Source: SIAQ01 sp963767835
Lineage (GTDB): Bacteria; Planctomycetota; Planctomycetia; Gemmatales; Gemmataceae
Assembly (NCBI GenBank): GCA_963767835.1
Contig: CAVYFY010000027.1
Coordinates: 50,974-114,973 of the forward strand
Direction: 5' to 3'
DNA: 64,000 nucleotides
The notes beneath the pieces are model-generated. The model was not told the origin of the DNA. It saw only the letters and a list, made by a program, of their open reading frames with translations, and did no database searches. The position numbers were made by a program, and so were the translations under genes. Shown piece after piece: positions 26,403 through 37,434 of the stretch; within the stretch, counting starts at the first letter, position 1; each line of letters opens with the position of its first letter.

Positions 26403-29314
26403 ATGCGCAACTCTTTCTTGACGCTCATTGCCGCGCTTGCATCGGCCAATCTCGGTTTGGCCCAGGACAAGATCGATTTTCAACGCGACATTCGACCCAT
26501 CCTCTCGAACCATTGCTTCAAGTGCCACGGCCCGGCCCTGCAAAAAGGCGGCATTCGGCTCGATTCGCATGATGCCGCACTGAAGCGCAAAGCGATCGTG
26601 CCCGGCAAGGTGGATGCGAGCAAGCTGATCGAACGCGTTCTCGCGGACGACGCCGAGCGGATGCCGCCCAAAGACGCCGGCGATCGGCTCAAGCCGGCAC
26701 AGATCGAGTTGTTGAAGAAATGGATCGGGCAAGGGGCCGAGTACACGCCGCACTGGGCGTTCATCAAGCCGGTGCGGCATTTAGCCGCCGGCGATTCGCC
26801 GGGGGCTAAATGGGCACGCAATCCGATCGATGCGTTCATTCTGGCCCGGCTCGAGAAAGAAGGATTGCGTCCATCGCCGCAAGCCGATCGCGCAACGCTG
26901 ATCCGCCGCGTGTCTCTCGATCTTATTGGGTTGCTTCCCTCGCCGAGCGAAGTCGATGCGTTCGTCAACGATAAGAGCGACGACGCGTATGAAAAGGTCG
27001 TCGATCGCCTGCTCGCGTCGCCCCACTATGGCGAACGGCAAGCACGCCATTGGCTCGATCTCGCCCGCTATGCCGATTCCAACGGCTACACCATCGACGG
27101 CAAGCGCTCGATTTGGCCGTGGCGCGATTGGGTTATCAACGCCTTCAACAAGGACATGCCGTTCGATCAATTCACCATCGAGCAACTCGCCGGCGACATG
27201 CTGCCAAATGCGACGAGGGACCAGATCATCGCCACCGGCTTTCATCGCAACACATCGTTCAACGAGGAAGGCGGCACCAACCCCGAGCAGTTCCGCGTCG
27301 AGCGCACCATCGATCGCGCCAACACCACCGGCGCCGCCTGGCTCGGCCTGACCGTCGGCTGCGCCCAGTGTCATTCGCACAAGTACGACCCGATCAGCCA
27401 TAGGGAATATTACCAGTTCTACGCCTTCTTCAACTCGATGGAGGAGCCGAAGCTGACGCTGGCGACGCCGCAACAAGAGAAGCGCATGCTGGAGTTGAGC
27501 ATTGAGCTGGCGAAGGCCAAGAAGGAGCCGCCGCCCAAGAAGGTGACGTCGGCGGAGATCGACAAACTGCTCGCCGATCTGGAGAAGGAAACCAACGGCG
27601 GCTGGCGCGTGATCTATCCCAAGACGGTGATGGCGGACCAGGGGGCCAAGCTCGATGTGCTCGATGATCGCTCCGTGCTGGCGAGCGGCAATGCCGGCGT
27701 TTCCGAGACCTACACCATCCACGGCGTCGCCCCCGAGACCGGCACCATCACCGCGATCCGCCTCGAAGCCCTCACCCACGACAGCTTGCCCAAGAACGGC
27801 CCCGGTCGATCCAGCGGCGGCAACTTTGTCCTCAGCCAGTTCACCTTCGAAACCGACGGCGGGCCGCACAAATTCCGCAAGGCGATTGCCGATCACTCGC
27901 AAGCCGATTATCCCGTGAACGATGTCGTCCTGAACGATCTCCGCAAGGGCTGGGGCATCTCGGGCGCCACGGGCCGCGATCATCAGGCGCTCTTCTATCT
28001 CGACAAGCCGCACCCGGTGCGCGAGGGGCAGGCGTTCGTATTCACGCTGCGGCATAGCCCGAAGCACGCCGGTTATGCGCTGGGCCGATTCCGCCTTGCC
28101 GTCACTTTTGCGTCAGAGCGATTTCTCACATTGCCGCTCGAAGCCCAGAATGTGGTGTTGCTCGACCCGGCAAAGCGCACGTCGAAGGAGACGGAGCTGG
28201 CCCGTGCTGCTCTGGCGAAAGCCCCGCCGCCGTCGGATCACGTGGTGCGATTGCAAAAGGACATCAAGGCCCTCGAAAGCCAGATCGATTCGACCATGGT
28301 CCTGCGCGAGACGAAAACGCCTCGCGTCACCAAGATTCAACTCCGTGGCGACTTCCTCAACCTCGGCGAGCAAGTGCAGCCTGGCGTCTTCGCGATTCTC
28401 AGTCCGCTTGACGTCAAGGACCGGCACGCCAATCGGCTCGACCTGGCGAATTGGCTCGTGACGCCAGACAATCCGCTGACGGCCCGTGTGGTCATGAACC
28501 GCGTCTGGCAGCAATATTTCGGCAAAGGCATCGTCGAAACCGAAAACGACTTCGGCATCCAGGGCTCGCTGCCGACGCACCCGGAACTGCTCGATTGGCT
28601 CGCGCTGGAATTCATCAAGCCCCAGGATAAGCGCAGCGTTCCCGGGGGTTGGGACATGAAGCGCATGCACAAGCTGATCGTAATGAGCGCGACGTATCGC
28701 CAATCCTCGAACCTGCGCCCGACCTGCGCGAGAAGGATCCGCAGAACAAGCTGCTCGCCCGCCAGCATCGATTGCGCCTCGACGCCGAGATCATCCGCGA
28801 CGTCGCCCTATCCGCGAGCGGCTTGCTCACGCGCAAGATCGGCGGCCCCGGCGTCTATCCACCGCAGCCGCCGGAAATCTTCGCGTTCACGCAAAACAAT
28901 CATCCCTGGCCCGAAAGCAAAGGCCCCGACCGCTATCGCCGCGGCATGTACACGTATATCTGGCGGCAAAGCCAGCATCCCTTGCTGACGACGTTCGACG
29001 CCCCCGACGCGCAAACCGCCTGCACGCGCCGCAACCGCTCCAACACGCCGCTGCAAGCGTTGCACCTGGCCAACGATCCCGTCTTCGTCGAGATCGCCAA
29101 GGGCCTGGGGGATCGCATCTTGAAAGAAGGCCCGGCCGACGATGCAGGTAGAATCACCTATGCGTTCAAGCTCTGCTTTTGCCGGGCGCCGAGCCAACCG
29201 GAACAGGAACGGCTGCTGGCGTATCTGGCAACGCAGCTGAATGCGAAAGCGGGAGCGTGGACGATGGTGGGCCGCGTCTTGTTGAATCTGGACGAATTTC
29301 TGACGCGGGAGTGA
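26403..29314 (+). CDS. PSCyt1-DUF1549-DUF1553 planctomycete cytochrome-like protein (frameshifted near 28720)
   Basis: About 970 residues after correction. A signal peptide (MRNSFLTLIAALASANLGLA) precedes a cytochrome-c-like PSCyt1 domain with heme motif CFKCH (DFQRDIRPILSNHCFKCHGP). DUF1549 follows (NPIDAFILARLEKEGL, RHWLDLARYADSNGY, TVGCAQCHSHKYDPI), then DUF1553 (NRVWQQYFGKGIVETENDFG, WDMKRMHKLIVMSATYRQSS). After RQSSNLRP one base appears missing near 28720, and the other frame continues DLREKDPQNKLLARQHRLRLDAEIIRD to the end. Two repeat-derived inserts lie in frame at 26780-26810 and 28617-28650. Such proteins are exported and usually pair with DUF1501 proteins, one of which is encoded 3 kb downstream. 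Biochemical role unproven. Confidence 0.88.
26780..26810. repeat. Palindromic repeat family A, copy inside the PSCyt1 gene
   Basis: 14-bp arms with one mismatch (TTTAGCCGCCGGCG / CGCCGGGGGCTAAA) around ATT, read in frame as HLAAGDSPGAKW just before the DUF1549 start NPIDAF. Same ends and loop as 10407-10439. Confidence 0.7.
28617..28650. repeat. Half copy of inverted-repeat family B inside the PSCyt1 gene
   Basis: AAGCCCCAGGATAAGCGCAG... matches the left arm of 16815-16884 over ~31 bp. It encodes KPQDKRSVPGG between ALEFI and WDMKRMHK, where relatives normally have only a short SG or RSG joint. Confidence 0.75.
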
Positions 29315-29512
29315 CACGGCTATGCCCTACTTCCGTTTTTTCTGGACCGATGACATCATCGCTCATATTGCGGTTGAAACCGTGAGAAACTCGGGAATTA
29401 TGCCACATTTTGCTCAACGTGCTCACCGTTGGCGGAGACAAGCCGCCCAGAAAAGTTGACCACGTCCATCGGCCTGATTTTGGCCAACGGACATTGACCT
29501 CGGAGAACGCCC

Positions 29513-31565
29513 ATGCTTCGGAAACGCTGGCGACCCTGGTTAGCTTGGGTTGGCGGCTGCGCGATTCTGGTCGGCGTCGGCGTTGCGCTTTACGCCACGC
29601 TGCCGCCGGAACCGCGCTTCGTGCTGCGCGGCGAAAAACATCAACAGATCGTCGGCGTAACGCTCTCCGCGGACGGCAATGTGTTGGTGACGAGAGCATA
29701 CGAATGCGCCGCCGACCAGGTGATCACCGATTGGGGCCAGCTGAAGTCCTGGGACACACGAACCGGCGCCGAGCGCGGAGTTTTCTTCCAGGGCCTAAAC
29801 AGCGCCTTTGAACTTCGCGGCCGAGATGATCTCGATGAGCGTGATTACCGGATCGATCAATTGGCATATTCAACGGACCGGCGCTACTGTGCGTTGGTGC
29901 ATCGCGGCGGCCTTGCGCTGGCTGATCTTCACTCGGGGCGTGAATGGCCGCAGGTGGTCGCATCCACGATTGGCGACTACGATTGCCCGGAGTCAGTCGC
30001 TGTATATCGTCTGTTGCGGCGGGAGATTTCTTCAAAGCCGCCGGGCGACGAAATCAAAATACGGGCAGCAATCGAGCATCTGTCGAAAGTCTGCGGAGGT
30101 GGGCTAAAAGTCGTCATAGACCACGAGGCGCTTGCTGAATCGGCTGGGAACAATCCAGACCCGCTAGAAGAAGAAGTTTCTACAGAGATCTTTTCCAAGA
30201 GCGCTCGCGCCAACATCGCGCGTGCGCTGGGTCCTTTTTCGATCAAGCCGTGATGATTTGACCTATTTGATACGAAAGGGGCAAATCGAGATCACCACTT
30301 GGAAATGCCTCCGAGATCGCCAATTCTTGCCTCCCATCTTTTCACCGCGAGGCACGTTCTTGGCATTTGCGGAAGGCGGCATGGAACACGACAAGTTGCA
30401 CGTAATCGAATGCGCTTCAGGGAAACGCCTTACGACCTTGGCGGTTTGTCAGGAAATATGGGGTTGGGGCGGAGCGAGATTCGCCTTCACGCCCGATGAG
30501 ACGCGATTGTGCTTCTTCTCCAAACACGGGCTCGAAACTCTTCTTACGATTTGGGACCTGAAACAAAAGCAGGCGGTGCGGAGTTTCAAGAATGTTCCCC
30601 CGCAAGGCTTGGACTTGTTCGCTCCTGACGGTGAAAGCCTGTTAGTGGACTCGTCAGAGCGTGGTCAATGCGAATTGCTGAATTTGCACACCGGACAGCG
30701 ACGGCCAGCGCCTGGAGGATTCAGCTATTCGACCAGATTCTCGCCTGACGGCCGAACCTTGGCTCGGTGGACCAATGAGAATTTGCAACTCTGGGACGTG
30801 CCCTCCGGCAAGATGCGGCATGAGATAAAAACCGAATGGCTTCCCCCATTTACACTCGTCATTTCGGCGGACTCCCGAGTGGTGGTGCGCACTGGTGAGT
30901 ATGATCCGCAATCATTCTCTGCCTGGGACCTTCAAAAGGGCGCCCGTATTTGGCCGCCGCCTGAGCCAGAGCGTGCGCCAGCGGACGGCGTGGTTGAGGT
31001 CTTCGAGAGAAACGGCATTTTGAGCCGCGCCGAAATGTCGCCGCGCTTCACGCCGGATCAGCGCTTTCTGATCGAGCGGAAGGAGAACCGGATCAACACG
31101 CTGGACCCGGCTACCGGCAATGTGCACGCCAGCCTGGTGATGGCACGCGACTCCAAGGAACCCGCGATCCTCGGCATAACTCCCGACGGCCGATGGATGG
31201 TTTCGCAATGGGATTATGCCGGACGCCAGCCCTGGTTTGGTGAAGAATGGCTCGCAAAGTGGCTGCCGATACGGAAGCCGGTGGGTTGCATCGTAATCTC
31301 GGAGACAGAAACCGGGCGTGTGCGATTGCAGATAAATCGTCGCGAATCTGATCCCGCAACCGCCGTCCTTTCCGATGACGGCAGCACGCTGATGACTTGC
31401 ATGTGGCAAGGCGATTCGATCGAGGTCGCATGCTGGGACGTGCCAAGCCGGCCATCGCAGCTGTTCGTGGTCGGCATCCCGCTCGCGCTCGGCTGCATCG
31501 CCCTAATCGTCCGCTGGCGGTGGACGCGAAAACGCACCACGCTGCCAAATCCGCAGGTATCATAA
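29513..31565 (+). CDS. Membrane-anchored WD40-like protein (frameshifted near 30230)
   Basis: About 683 residues after removing one base near 30225-30240. A TM segment near the N-terminus (PWLAWVGGCAILVGVGVALYATL) and one at the C-terminus (LFVVGIPLALGCIALIVRWRW) enclose beta-propeller-like blades: IVGVTLSADGNVLVT, LKSWDTRTGAERGVF, FSPRGTFLAFAEGG, LTIWDLKQKQAVRSF, RFSPDGRTLARWTNENLQLWDVPSGK. A helical insert (~155-235) separates the first blades from the rest. It may be a scaffold in the cell envelope. No enzyme motif was seen. It lies between the PSCyt1 and Uma2 genes, same strand. Confidence 0.65.
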
Positions 31566-31586
31566 GGGTTGACTGTGAGGATTTGC

Positions 31587-32195
31587 ATGGGCCTGCCCAA
31601 AACCATTTTGACCGAAGACGAATACCTTGCGTTCGAACGCGCAGCCGAGGAACGCCATGTCTACGTTGACGGCGAAATCTTCGCCATGGCGGGCGGCTCC
31701 GATGAGCATGCCGATATTTCCATGAACGTCTCGGTATCATTGAGCAATCAGCTTGGCGACGGACCGTGCCGCGTGTGGTCCCAGAACAGCCGCGTTCGCA
31801 GCGGGCCGTTGCCGAAGACCCCCAAGCGGCCCGCGGGACTTTACTCCTATCCGGATGTCGTGGTCATATGCGATGAACCGAAGCATCTTGACGAACATCG
31901 CGACGTTCTGCTGAATCCGTCGGTGATTGTCGAGGTGCTGTCCGAATCGACCGAAGGCTTTGATCGCGGGCTCAAATTCGCGCGCTACCAGAAATATAAT
32001 CCGACGCTGACCGATTACATCTTGGTGAGCCAGGATCGCCCGCAAATCGAGCATTATCACCGCGAGAAGGACGGCTCGTGGAAATACAAATGTTATGAAG
32101 GACTGAAAGCCGTCGTCAAAATCGATTCCCTCAAGTGTCGGCTCAAGGCGACGGACGTGTACAAGCGGGTAAAATTCGCCGCCGATTCGGAGTGA
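31587..32195 (+). CDS. Uma2-family (DUF820) putative endonuclease, copy 1
   Basis: 202 residues from ATG 31587. Typical Uma2 layout of a restriction-endonuclease-like fold: LTEDEYLAFE, VYVDGEIFAMAGGS, YPDVVVIC, VIVEVLSESTEGFDRGLKFARYQ and LTDYILVSQDRPQIEHYHRE. The acidic PD...EvLS residues are conserved. The family is abundant in cyanobacteria and planctomycetes and sometimes associated with mobile DNA; activity is mostly unproven. The stop lies 2 bp before the DUF1501 start, so the two are co-transcribed. Confidence 0.88.
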   Translation: MGLPKTILTEDEYLAFERAAEERHVYVDGEIFAMAGGSDEHADISMNVSVSLSNQLGDGPCRVWSQNSRVRSGPLPKTPKRPAGLYSYPDVVVICDEPKHLDEHRDVLLNPSVIVEVLSESTEGFDRGLKFARYQKYNPTLTDYILVSQDRPQIEHYHREKDGSWKYKCYEGLKAVVKIDSLKCRLKATDVYKRVKFAADSE

Positions 32196-32197
32196 GC

Positions 32198-33658
<1,461 letters not shown>

Positions 33659-33688
33659 TCAGAAATTCGAATGATGAGGGATAATCCA

Positions 33689-34162
33689 ATGTATCAGCGT
33701 TTCATGTCGGCCTGCGTTGTCGTTGCACTGTCAATTGGCTTCGGCATCACGGGGACCCCGAAAGCGGATGATTCCAAAAACATTCAAGGCATATGGAGGA
33801 TCGTTTCCGCAGATGGGCCTGATAAAGTGCCGCCCGATGCACTCAAGAAGCTCAGCATCAAGATTACTGCCGATCGGATTGTGTTTCAGTCCGAAGGGAA
33901 GGAAATCAGCGCGGCGACTTACAAGCTAAATCCGAAAAAGCCCGCTGAGATCGACTTGGTCGTCAAGGTCCTCATCGACAAAGTCCAGTTTGTGGCCGCG
34001 TCCGATGAGCCACGCCTTGGTATCTACGAATTGAAGGGCGACGATCTGAAGATCTGTGTCGCTTTGGCGCTTAATAAAAAAACGCCGAATCCGGAAGCCC
34101 GGCCAACAGAACTTAAGGCGACAGGGGATATCGGCATATTGACTCTGAAGCGAAACAAATAG
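33689..34162 (+). CDS. Exported TIGR03067-type protein
   Basis: 157 residues from ATG 33689 (GAGGGA upstream), with a signal peptide. The lipocalin-like TIGR03067 pattern is clear: IQGIWRIVSADGPDKVP, KITADRIVFQSEGKEI, YKLNPKKPAEIDLVV, GIYELKGDDLKICVAL, RPTELKATGDIGILTLKRNK. The domain is common in planctomycetes, function unknown. It lies 30 bp after the DUF1501 gene on the same strand. Confidence 0.82.
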   Translation: MYQRFMSACVVVALSIGFGITGTPKADDSKNIQGIWRIVSADGPDKVPPDALKKLSIKITADRIVFQSEGKEISAATYKLNPKKPAEIDLVVKVLIDKVQFVAASDEPRLGIYELKGDDLKICVALALNKKTPNPEARPTELKATGDIGILTLKRNK

Positions 34163-34191
34163 TCCCGGGGAACCGGCAAAGGAGCGGCTCG

Positions 34192-34977
34192 ATGTCTGAA
34201 CCGGCACTCGCTTTATATGAGCTCAAAGACCACACCGCCGTCATCACCATCAACAGAGCCGACAAGCGGAATGCGCTTTCGCGGGCCTTGATCGATGCGC
34301 TCACGCAAGCTTTCACGCGGGCCAGCTCCGACGACGCAGCGCGTTGCGTCATCCTTGCGGCGGCGGGGCCGGTGTTCTGTGCCGGCATGGACCTTGCCGA
34401 GTTGCAGGAATCGCTCGATACTGGCAAGGAATCATCGCCGGTCTGGGACGATGCACTGCGGCTCGCCAAGTTATTCGATCTGATTTACACGTGCCCCAAG
34501 CCGACGATTGCCGCGGTGCAGGGGGCGGCGGTCGCTGGCGGCGCGGGGCTAATGACGGTGTGCGATCTAGCCGTCGCGGCACCGGAAGCGAAGTTCGGCT
34601 ATCCCGAAGTGCGGCGCGGCCTGGTCGCGGCGATGGTGATGCCGCACCTCATGCGCCACGTCGGCGAACGGCTCGCCCGTTATCTTCTGTTGACCGGCGA
34701 ATTGATCGACGCCACAGAAGCGGTGCGCGGCGGTTTGATCAACGAGGTTGTGCCGGCGGAACGATTGCTGGAGCGAGCTTTCGCGTTGGCGGCGGCCTGT
34801 GCCGAGGGCGGACCGCAAGCGTTGGCGAAGACGAAAGAGTATTTGCAGCAATTCTCGCGGCAATCGATGTCGATTGAGGACGCCGCTCAGGCCAGTGCCG
34901 CCCCGCGCTTGACGGATGAATGCCAGCAAGGGTTGCGCGCGTTTTTCGCGAAGAAGCCGGCGCCGTGGATCAAGTGA
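34192..34977 (+). CDS. Enoyl-CoA hydratase/isomerase family protein
   Basis: 261 residues. Crotonase fold signatures: AVITINRADKRNALSRALIDAL, the oxyanion-hole segments VFCAGMDLAEL and AVQGAAVAGGAGLMTVCDLAVA, and FGYPEVRRGLVAAMVMPHL. The second catalytic Glu of enoyl-CoA hydratases would sit in FGYPEVRRGL. Expected to act on CoA thioesters in the cytosol, in beta-oxidation or a related side pathway. Substrate unknown. AAAGGAG lies seven bases before ATG 34192. No other fatty-acid genes are nearby. Confidence 0.87.
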   Translation: MSEPALALYELKDHTAVITINRADKRNALSRALIDALTQAFTRASSDDAARCVILAAAGPVFCAGMDLAELQESLDTGKESSPVWDDALRLAKLFDLIYTCPKPTIAAVQGAAVAGGAGLMTVCDLAVAAPEAKFGYPEVRRGLVAAMVMPHLMRHVGERLARYLLLTGELIDATEAVRGGLINEVVPAERLLERAFALAAACAEGGPQALAKTKEYLQQFSRQSMSIEDAAQASAAPRLTDECQQGLRAFFAKKPAPWIK

Positions 34978-35016
34978 GATTGCGTGAAGCGAAGACAAAG
35001 CCCTGTGAGAATCGTC

Positions 35017-35817
35017 ATGAAAAAAAAAGTTGCGTTGATCTGCTTGTTTGCCGGATCGACTTTATTGGCCTGTCCGATGATCGGCCGCGCAGAACCCGCA
35101 TTTCACGATAGTATAGAATGGGTAATTGCGAATTCAGACCGAGTTGTAATTGGTAAAGTCGTCAAGACCGAGATGGTCGGTAAGCACGAAGTCGCGACGG
35201 TCGAAGTGCAGGAAACCCTGCGTGGCGAGCACGAGCCCAAAGTCTCCTTTGTACTTCAGGAGTATTGCAGCGGATATGCGAAAGATTGGATGGCAGATGG
35301 ACACCCGATGATCTTCTTCGTGGTCAAGATCGACGGGGCAAAACGCCGCGATCAACTTCCCAACGGAATGCAATGGGTCTTGCACGACAATGGCAACGGC
35401 AACTCAGCGGTCCTTTTGGGCGAAACCAAAAGGACCTGGCCTGGGACGATTGACGTTTTTACACGCTCATTCGACCATCTCACTGAGCCGGCAACCATCG
35501 TCAAATACGTGCGAAACTACGCAAAATCCATTCCACCGGAACGAGTCGAGAACGGTTGGAATTTGAACGTTCCTCATCGCACACCCGCATACAGTAAGGT
35601 GTTTCCGCCACAGTTTCCAGGAAATGCCTTTATCCTTCGCGTCCCAGATGTCGAGAGTACCCCGTCGGAAATACCCTGGCACCACTTCGCGCTTTACGCA
35701 ATCGGCGTTCTCGCGGCTGTTGCCTGCATCTGGTATTTTCCGCATGCTTGGTCGAAGCTTACTCGACGCAGTAAACCGCCTAATGATCTGCCGCCCACTT
35801 CTCTTCCTAAAGAGTGA
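35017..35817 (+). CDS. Exported hypothetical protein with C-terminal anchor
   Basis: 266 residues from ATG 35017. Signal peptide MKKKVALICLFAGSTLLA, a beta-rich N-terminal domain (SDRVVIGKVVKTEMV, VATVEVQETLRGEHE, FFVVKIDGAKRRD) and a C-terminal TM helix (HFALYAIGVLAAVACIWYF) with a basic tail. The VVIGKVVK...VEVxExLRG pattern recalls small OB/beta-barrel domains in exported proteins of unknown role. Lower GC than its neighbours. Function unknown. Confidence 0.6.
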   Translation: MKKKVALICLFAGSTLLACPMIGRAEPAFHDSIEWVIANSDRVVIGKVVKTEMVGKHEVATVEVQETLRGEHEPKVSFVLQEYCSGYAKDWMADGHPMIFFVVKIDGAKRRDQLPNGMQWVLHDNGNGNSAVLLGETKRTWPGTIDVFTRSFDHLTEPATIVKYVRNYAKSIPPERVENGWNLNVPHRTPAYSKVFPPQFPGNAFILRVPDVESTPSEIPWHHFALYAIGVLAAVACIWYFPHAWSKLTRRSKPPNDLPPTSLPKE

Positions 35818-35865
35818 GTCGGAAGCGTTTACCACCGTGGTCCATCGGTTTGGATGAGGCGAAAA

Positions 35866-36540
35866 ATGGCGACTCTCACAACGGAACGTCCAACGCTTGA
35901 GACCGGCGATCATCTGACGCGCGACGAGTTCCTCAATATATGGGAACAGCTTCCGCACATCAAGCGTGCGGAGTTGATCGGAGGGATTGTCTACATGCCG
36001 GCAGCATTAGGCACTGATCACGGCGGCGATGATTTCAATATCACAACTTGGCTCGGAGTCTACCGGGCCGCCACTCCCGGATGCGTCGGGGGTAACGACG
36101 TCACCTGCATCTTTCTCGCGGATTGTCCGCAACCTGATGTGAATTTGCGTGTCGTCACCGAATATGGGGGCAAGTCCTGGATTGAGGACAAACGTATCCA
36201 CGGTTCGCCCGAGTTGCTCGTCGAAGTGTGCAATACCACGGAATCGATGGACCTGCACGAGAAATTCGAATTGTACCAGGAGGCCCGCGTCCAGGAGTAC
36301 TTGATCGTCATTGTGAAAAAGAAACAGGTCCGCTGGCACCGCCTCGTCAAACGGGAATACCGGTTGATTTCGCCGGACGCGGCCGGGATTTACCGATCAG
36401 TCGTATTTCCCGGCCTCTGGCTCGACAGCAAAGCGTTCTTCAAGGATGACCTCGCCAAGGTGCTGACCACGCTGCAAATGGGAATCGATGCCGACGAACA
36501 TCAGCGCTTTGTCGCCAAGCTGGCGGCGCGAAAGCGATAA
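35866..36540 (+). CDS. Uma2-family (DUF820) putative endonuclease, copy 2
   Basis: 224 residues from ATG 35866 (GAGGCGA upstream). Uma2 features: LTRDEFLNIWEQLPHIKRAELIGGIVYMP, QPDVNLRV, GSPELLVEVCNTTESMDLHEKFELYQEARVQEYLIV. It is divergent from copy 1 at 31587 and not a recent duplicate. The catalytic VEV is kept, with Cys after it where Ser is usual. Activity unproven. Confidence 0.86.
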   Translation: MATLTTERPTLETGDHLTRDEFLNIWEQLPHIKRAELIGGIVYMPAALGTDHGGDDFNITTWLGVYRAATPGCVGGNDVTCIFLADCPQPDVNLRVVTEYGGKSWIEDKRIHGSPELLVEVCNTTESMDLHEKFELYQEARVQEYLIVIVKKKQVRWHRLVKREYRLISPDAAGIYRSVVFPGLWLDSKAFFKDDLAKVLTTLQMGIDADEHQRFVAKLAARKR

Positions 36541-36554
36541 ATCAAGGGAATACC

Positions 36555-37433
36555 ATGCAATATGTCGCTGTTCTACTCATCGCGTTGTCGCTCGTCGCAA
36601 TCGCTTCCGCCGATGAGCTCGGCGAGGCAGGCTTCGTCGATTCCGGCGGCGTGAAGATTCACTATGTCGCCGACGGCAAGGGGCCGCTCGTCGTCCTGCT
36701 GCACGGGTTTCCCGATTACTCGTATACCTGGCGCGATCAGATGCCGGCCCTCGCCAAGAATTTCCAGGTCGTCGCCATTGACCTCCGCGGCTTCAACAAG
36801 AGCGATCAGCCCAAGGGGGTCGAGAATTACACGCTGGACAAACTCGTCGGCGATGTCGATGCGGTGCGCAAGCATTTCAAGCACGAGAAAGCGATCATCG
36901 TCGGACACGATTGGGGCGGGGCCATCGCCTGGGGTTACGCGATGACGCATCCCGATAAAACCGATCGGCTCATCGTTCTAAATTTGCCACATCCGAAAGG
37001 CTTGCAACGCGAGCTGGCGACGAACCCGCAGCAGCAGAAGAATAGCGAATACGCCCGCGCATTCCAGCAGGACGACGCCGGCAAGAAACTGACGCCGGAA
37101 AAACTGACGATGTGGGTGAAGGAGCCGGACGCTCGCAAGAAATATCTTGGCGCGATGCAACGCTCCTCATTGGAAGGCATGCTGAATTATTACAAGGCAA
37201 ATTATCCGCGGCCGCCGTACAAGGATGAGAAGACGTATCCGCAAGTGCAGTGCTCGGTGCTGATGTTCCACGGGCTGGATGATCCATATTTGCTGCCGGG
37301 CGCCCTGAACGACACCTGGAAGTGGATTGACCGGGACCTCACGCTCATCACGATCCCGAAGGCCGGCCATTGGGTTCATCGCGACGCCGCCGACATTGTG
37401 ACGAAGCGCATGGTGCGCTGGCTGGCGGAATGA
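36555..37433 (+). CDS. Exported alpha/beta hydrolase (epoxide hydrolase-like)
   Basis: 292 residues with a signal peptide (MQYVAVLLIALSLVAIASA). Motifs of the epoxide hydrolase/haloalkane dehalogenase branch: HGFPDYSYTW (oxyanion hole), GHDWGG with the nucleophile Asp, FHGLDDPYL with the acid residue, and KAGHWVHRD with the catalytic His. A cap region follows residue ~140. Expected to hydrolyse epoxides or related substrates by an Asp-ester intermediate; the exported location is unusual for the family. 14 bp after the Uma2 stop. Confidence 0.85.
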   Translation: MQYVAVLLIALSLVAIASADELGEAGFVDSGGVKIHYVADGKGPLVVLLHGFPDYSYTWRDQMPALAKNFQVVAIDLRGFNKSDQPKGVENYTLDKLVGDVDAVRKHFKHEKAIIVGHDWGGAIAWGYAMTHPDKTDRLIVLNLPHPKGLQRELATNPQQQKNSEYARAFQQDDAGKKLTPEKLTMWVKEPDARKKYLGAMQRSSLEGMLNYYKANYPRPPYKDEKTYPQVQCSVLMFHGLDDPYLLPGALNDTWKWIDRDLTLITIPKAGHWVHRDAADIVTKRMVRWLAE

Positions 37434-37434
37434 G

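Noticed and set aside
26781..28067. 428-codon minus-strand frame opposite the PSCyt1 gene
   Set aside because: Antisense shadow; the plus strand carries clear DUF1549 motifs.
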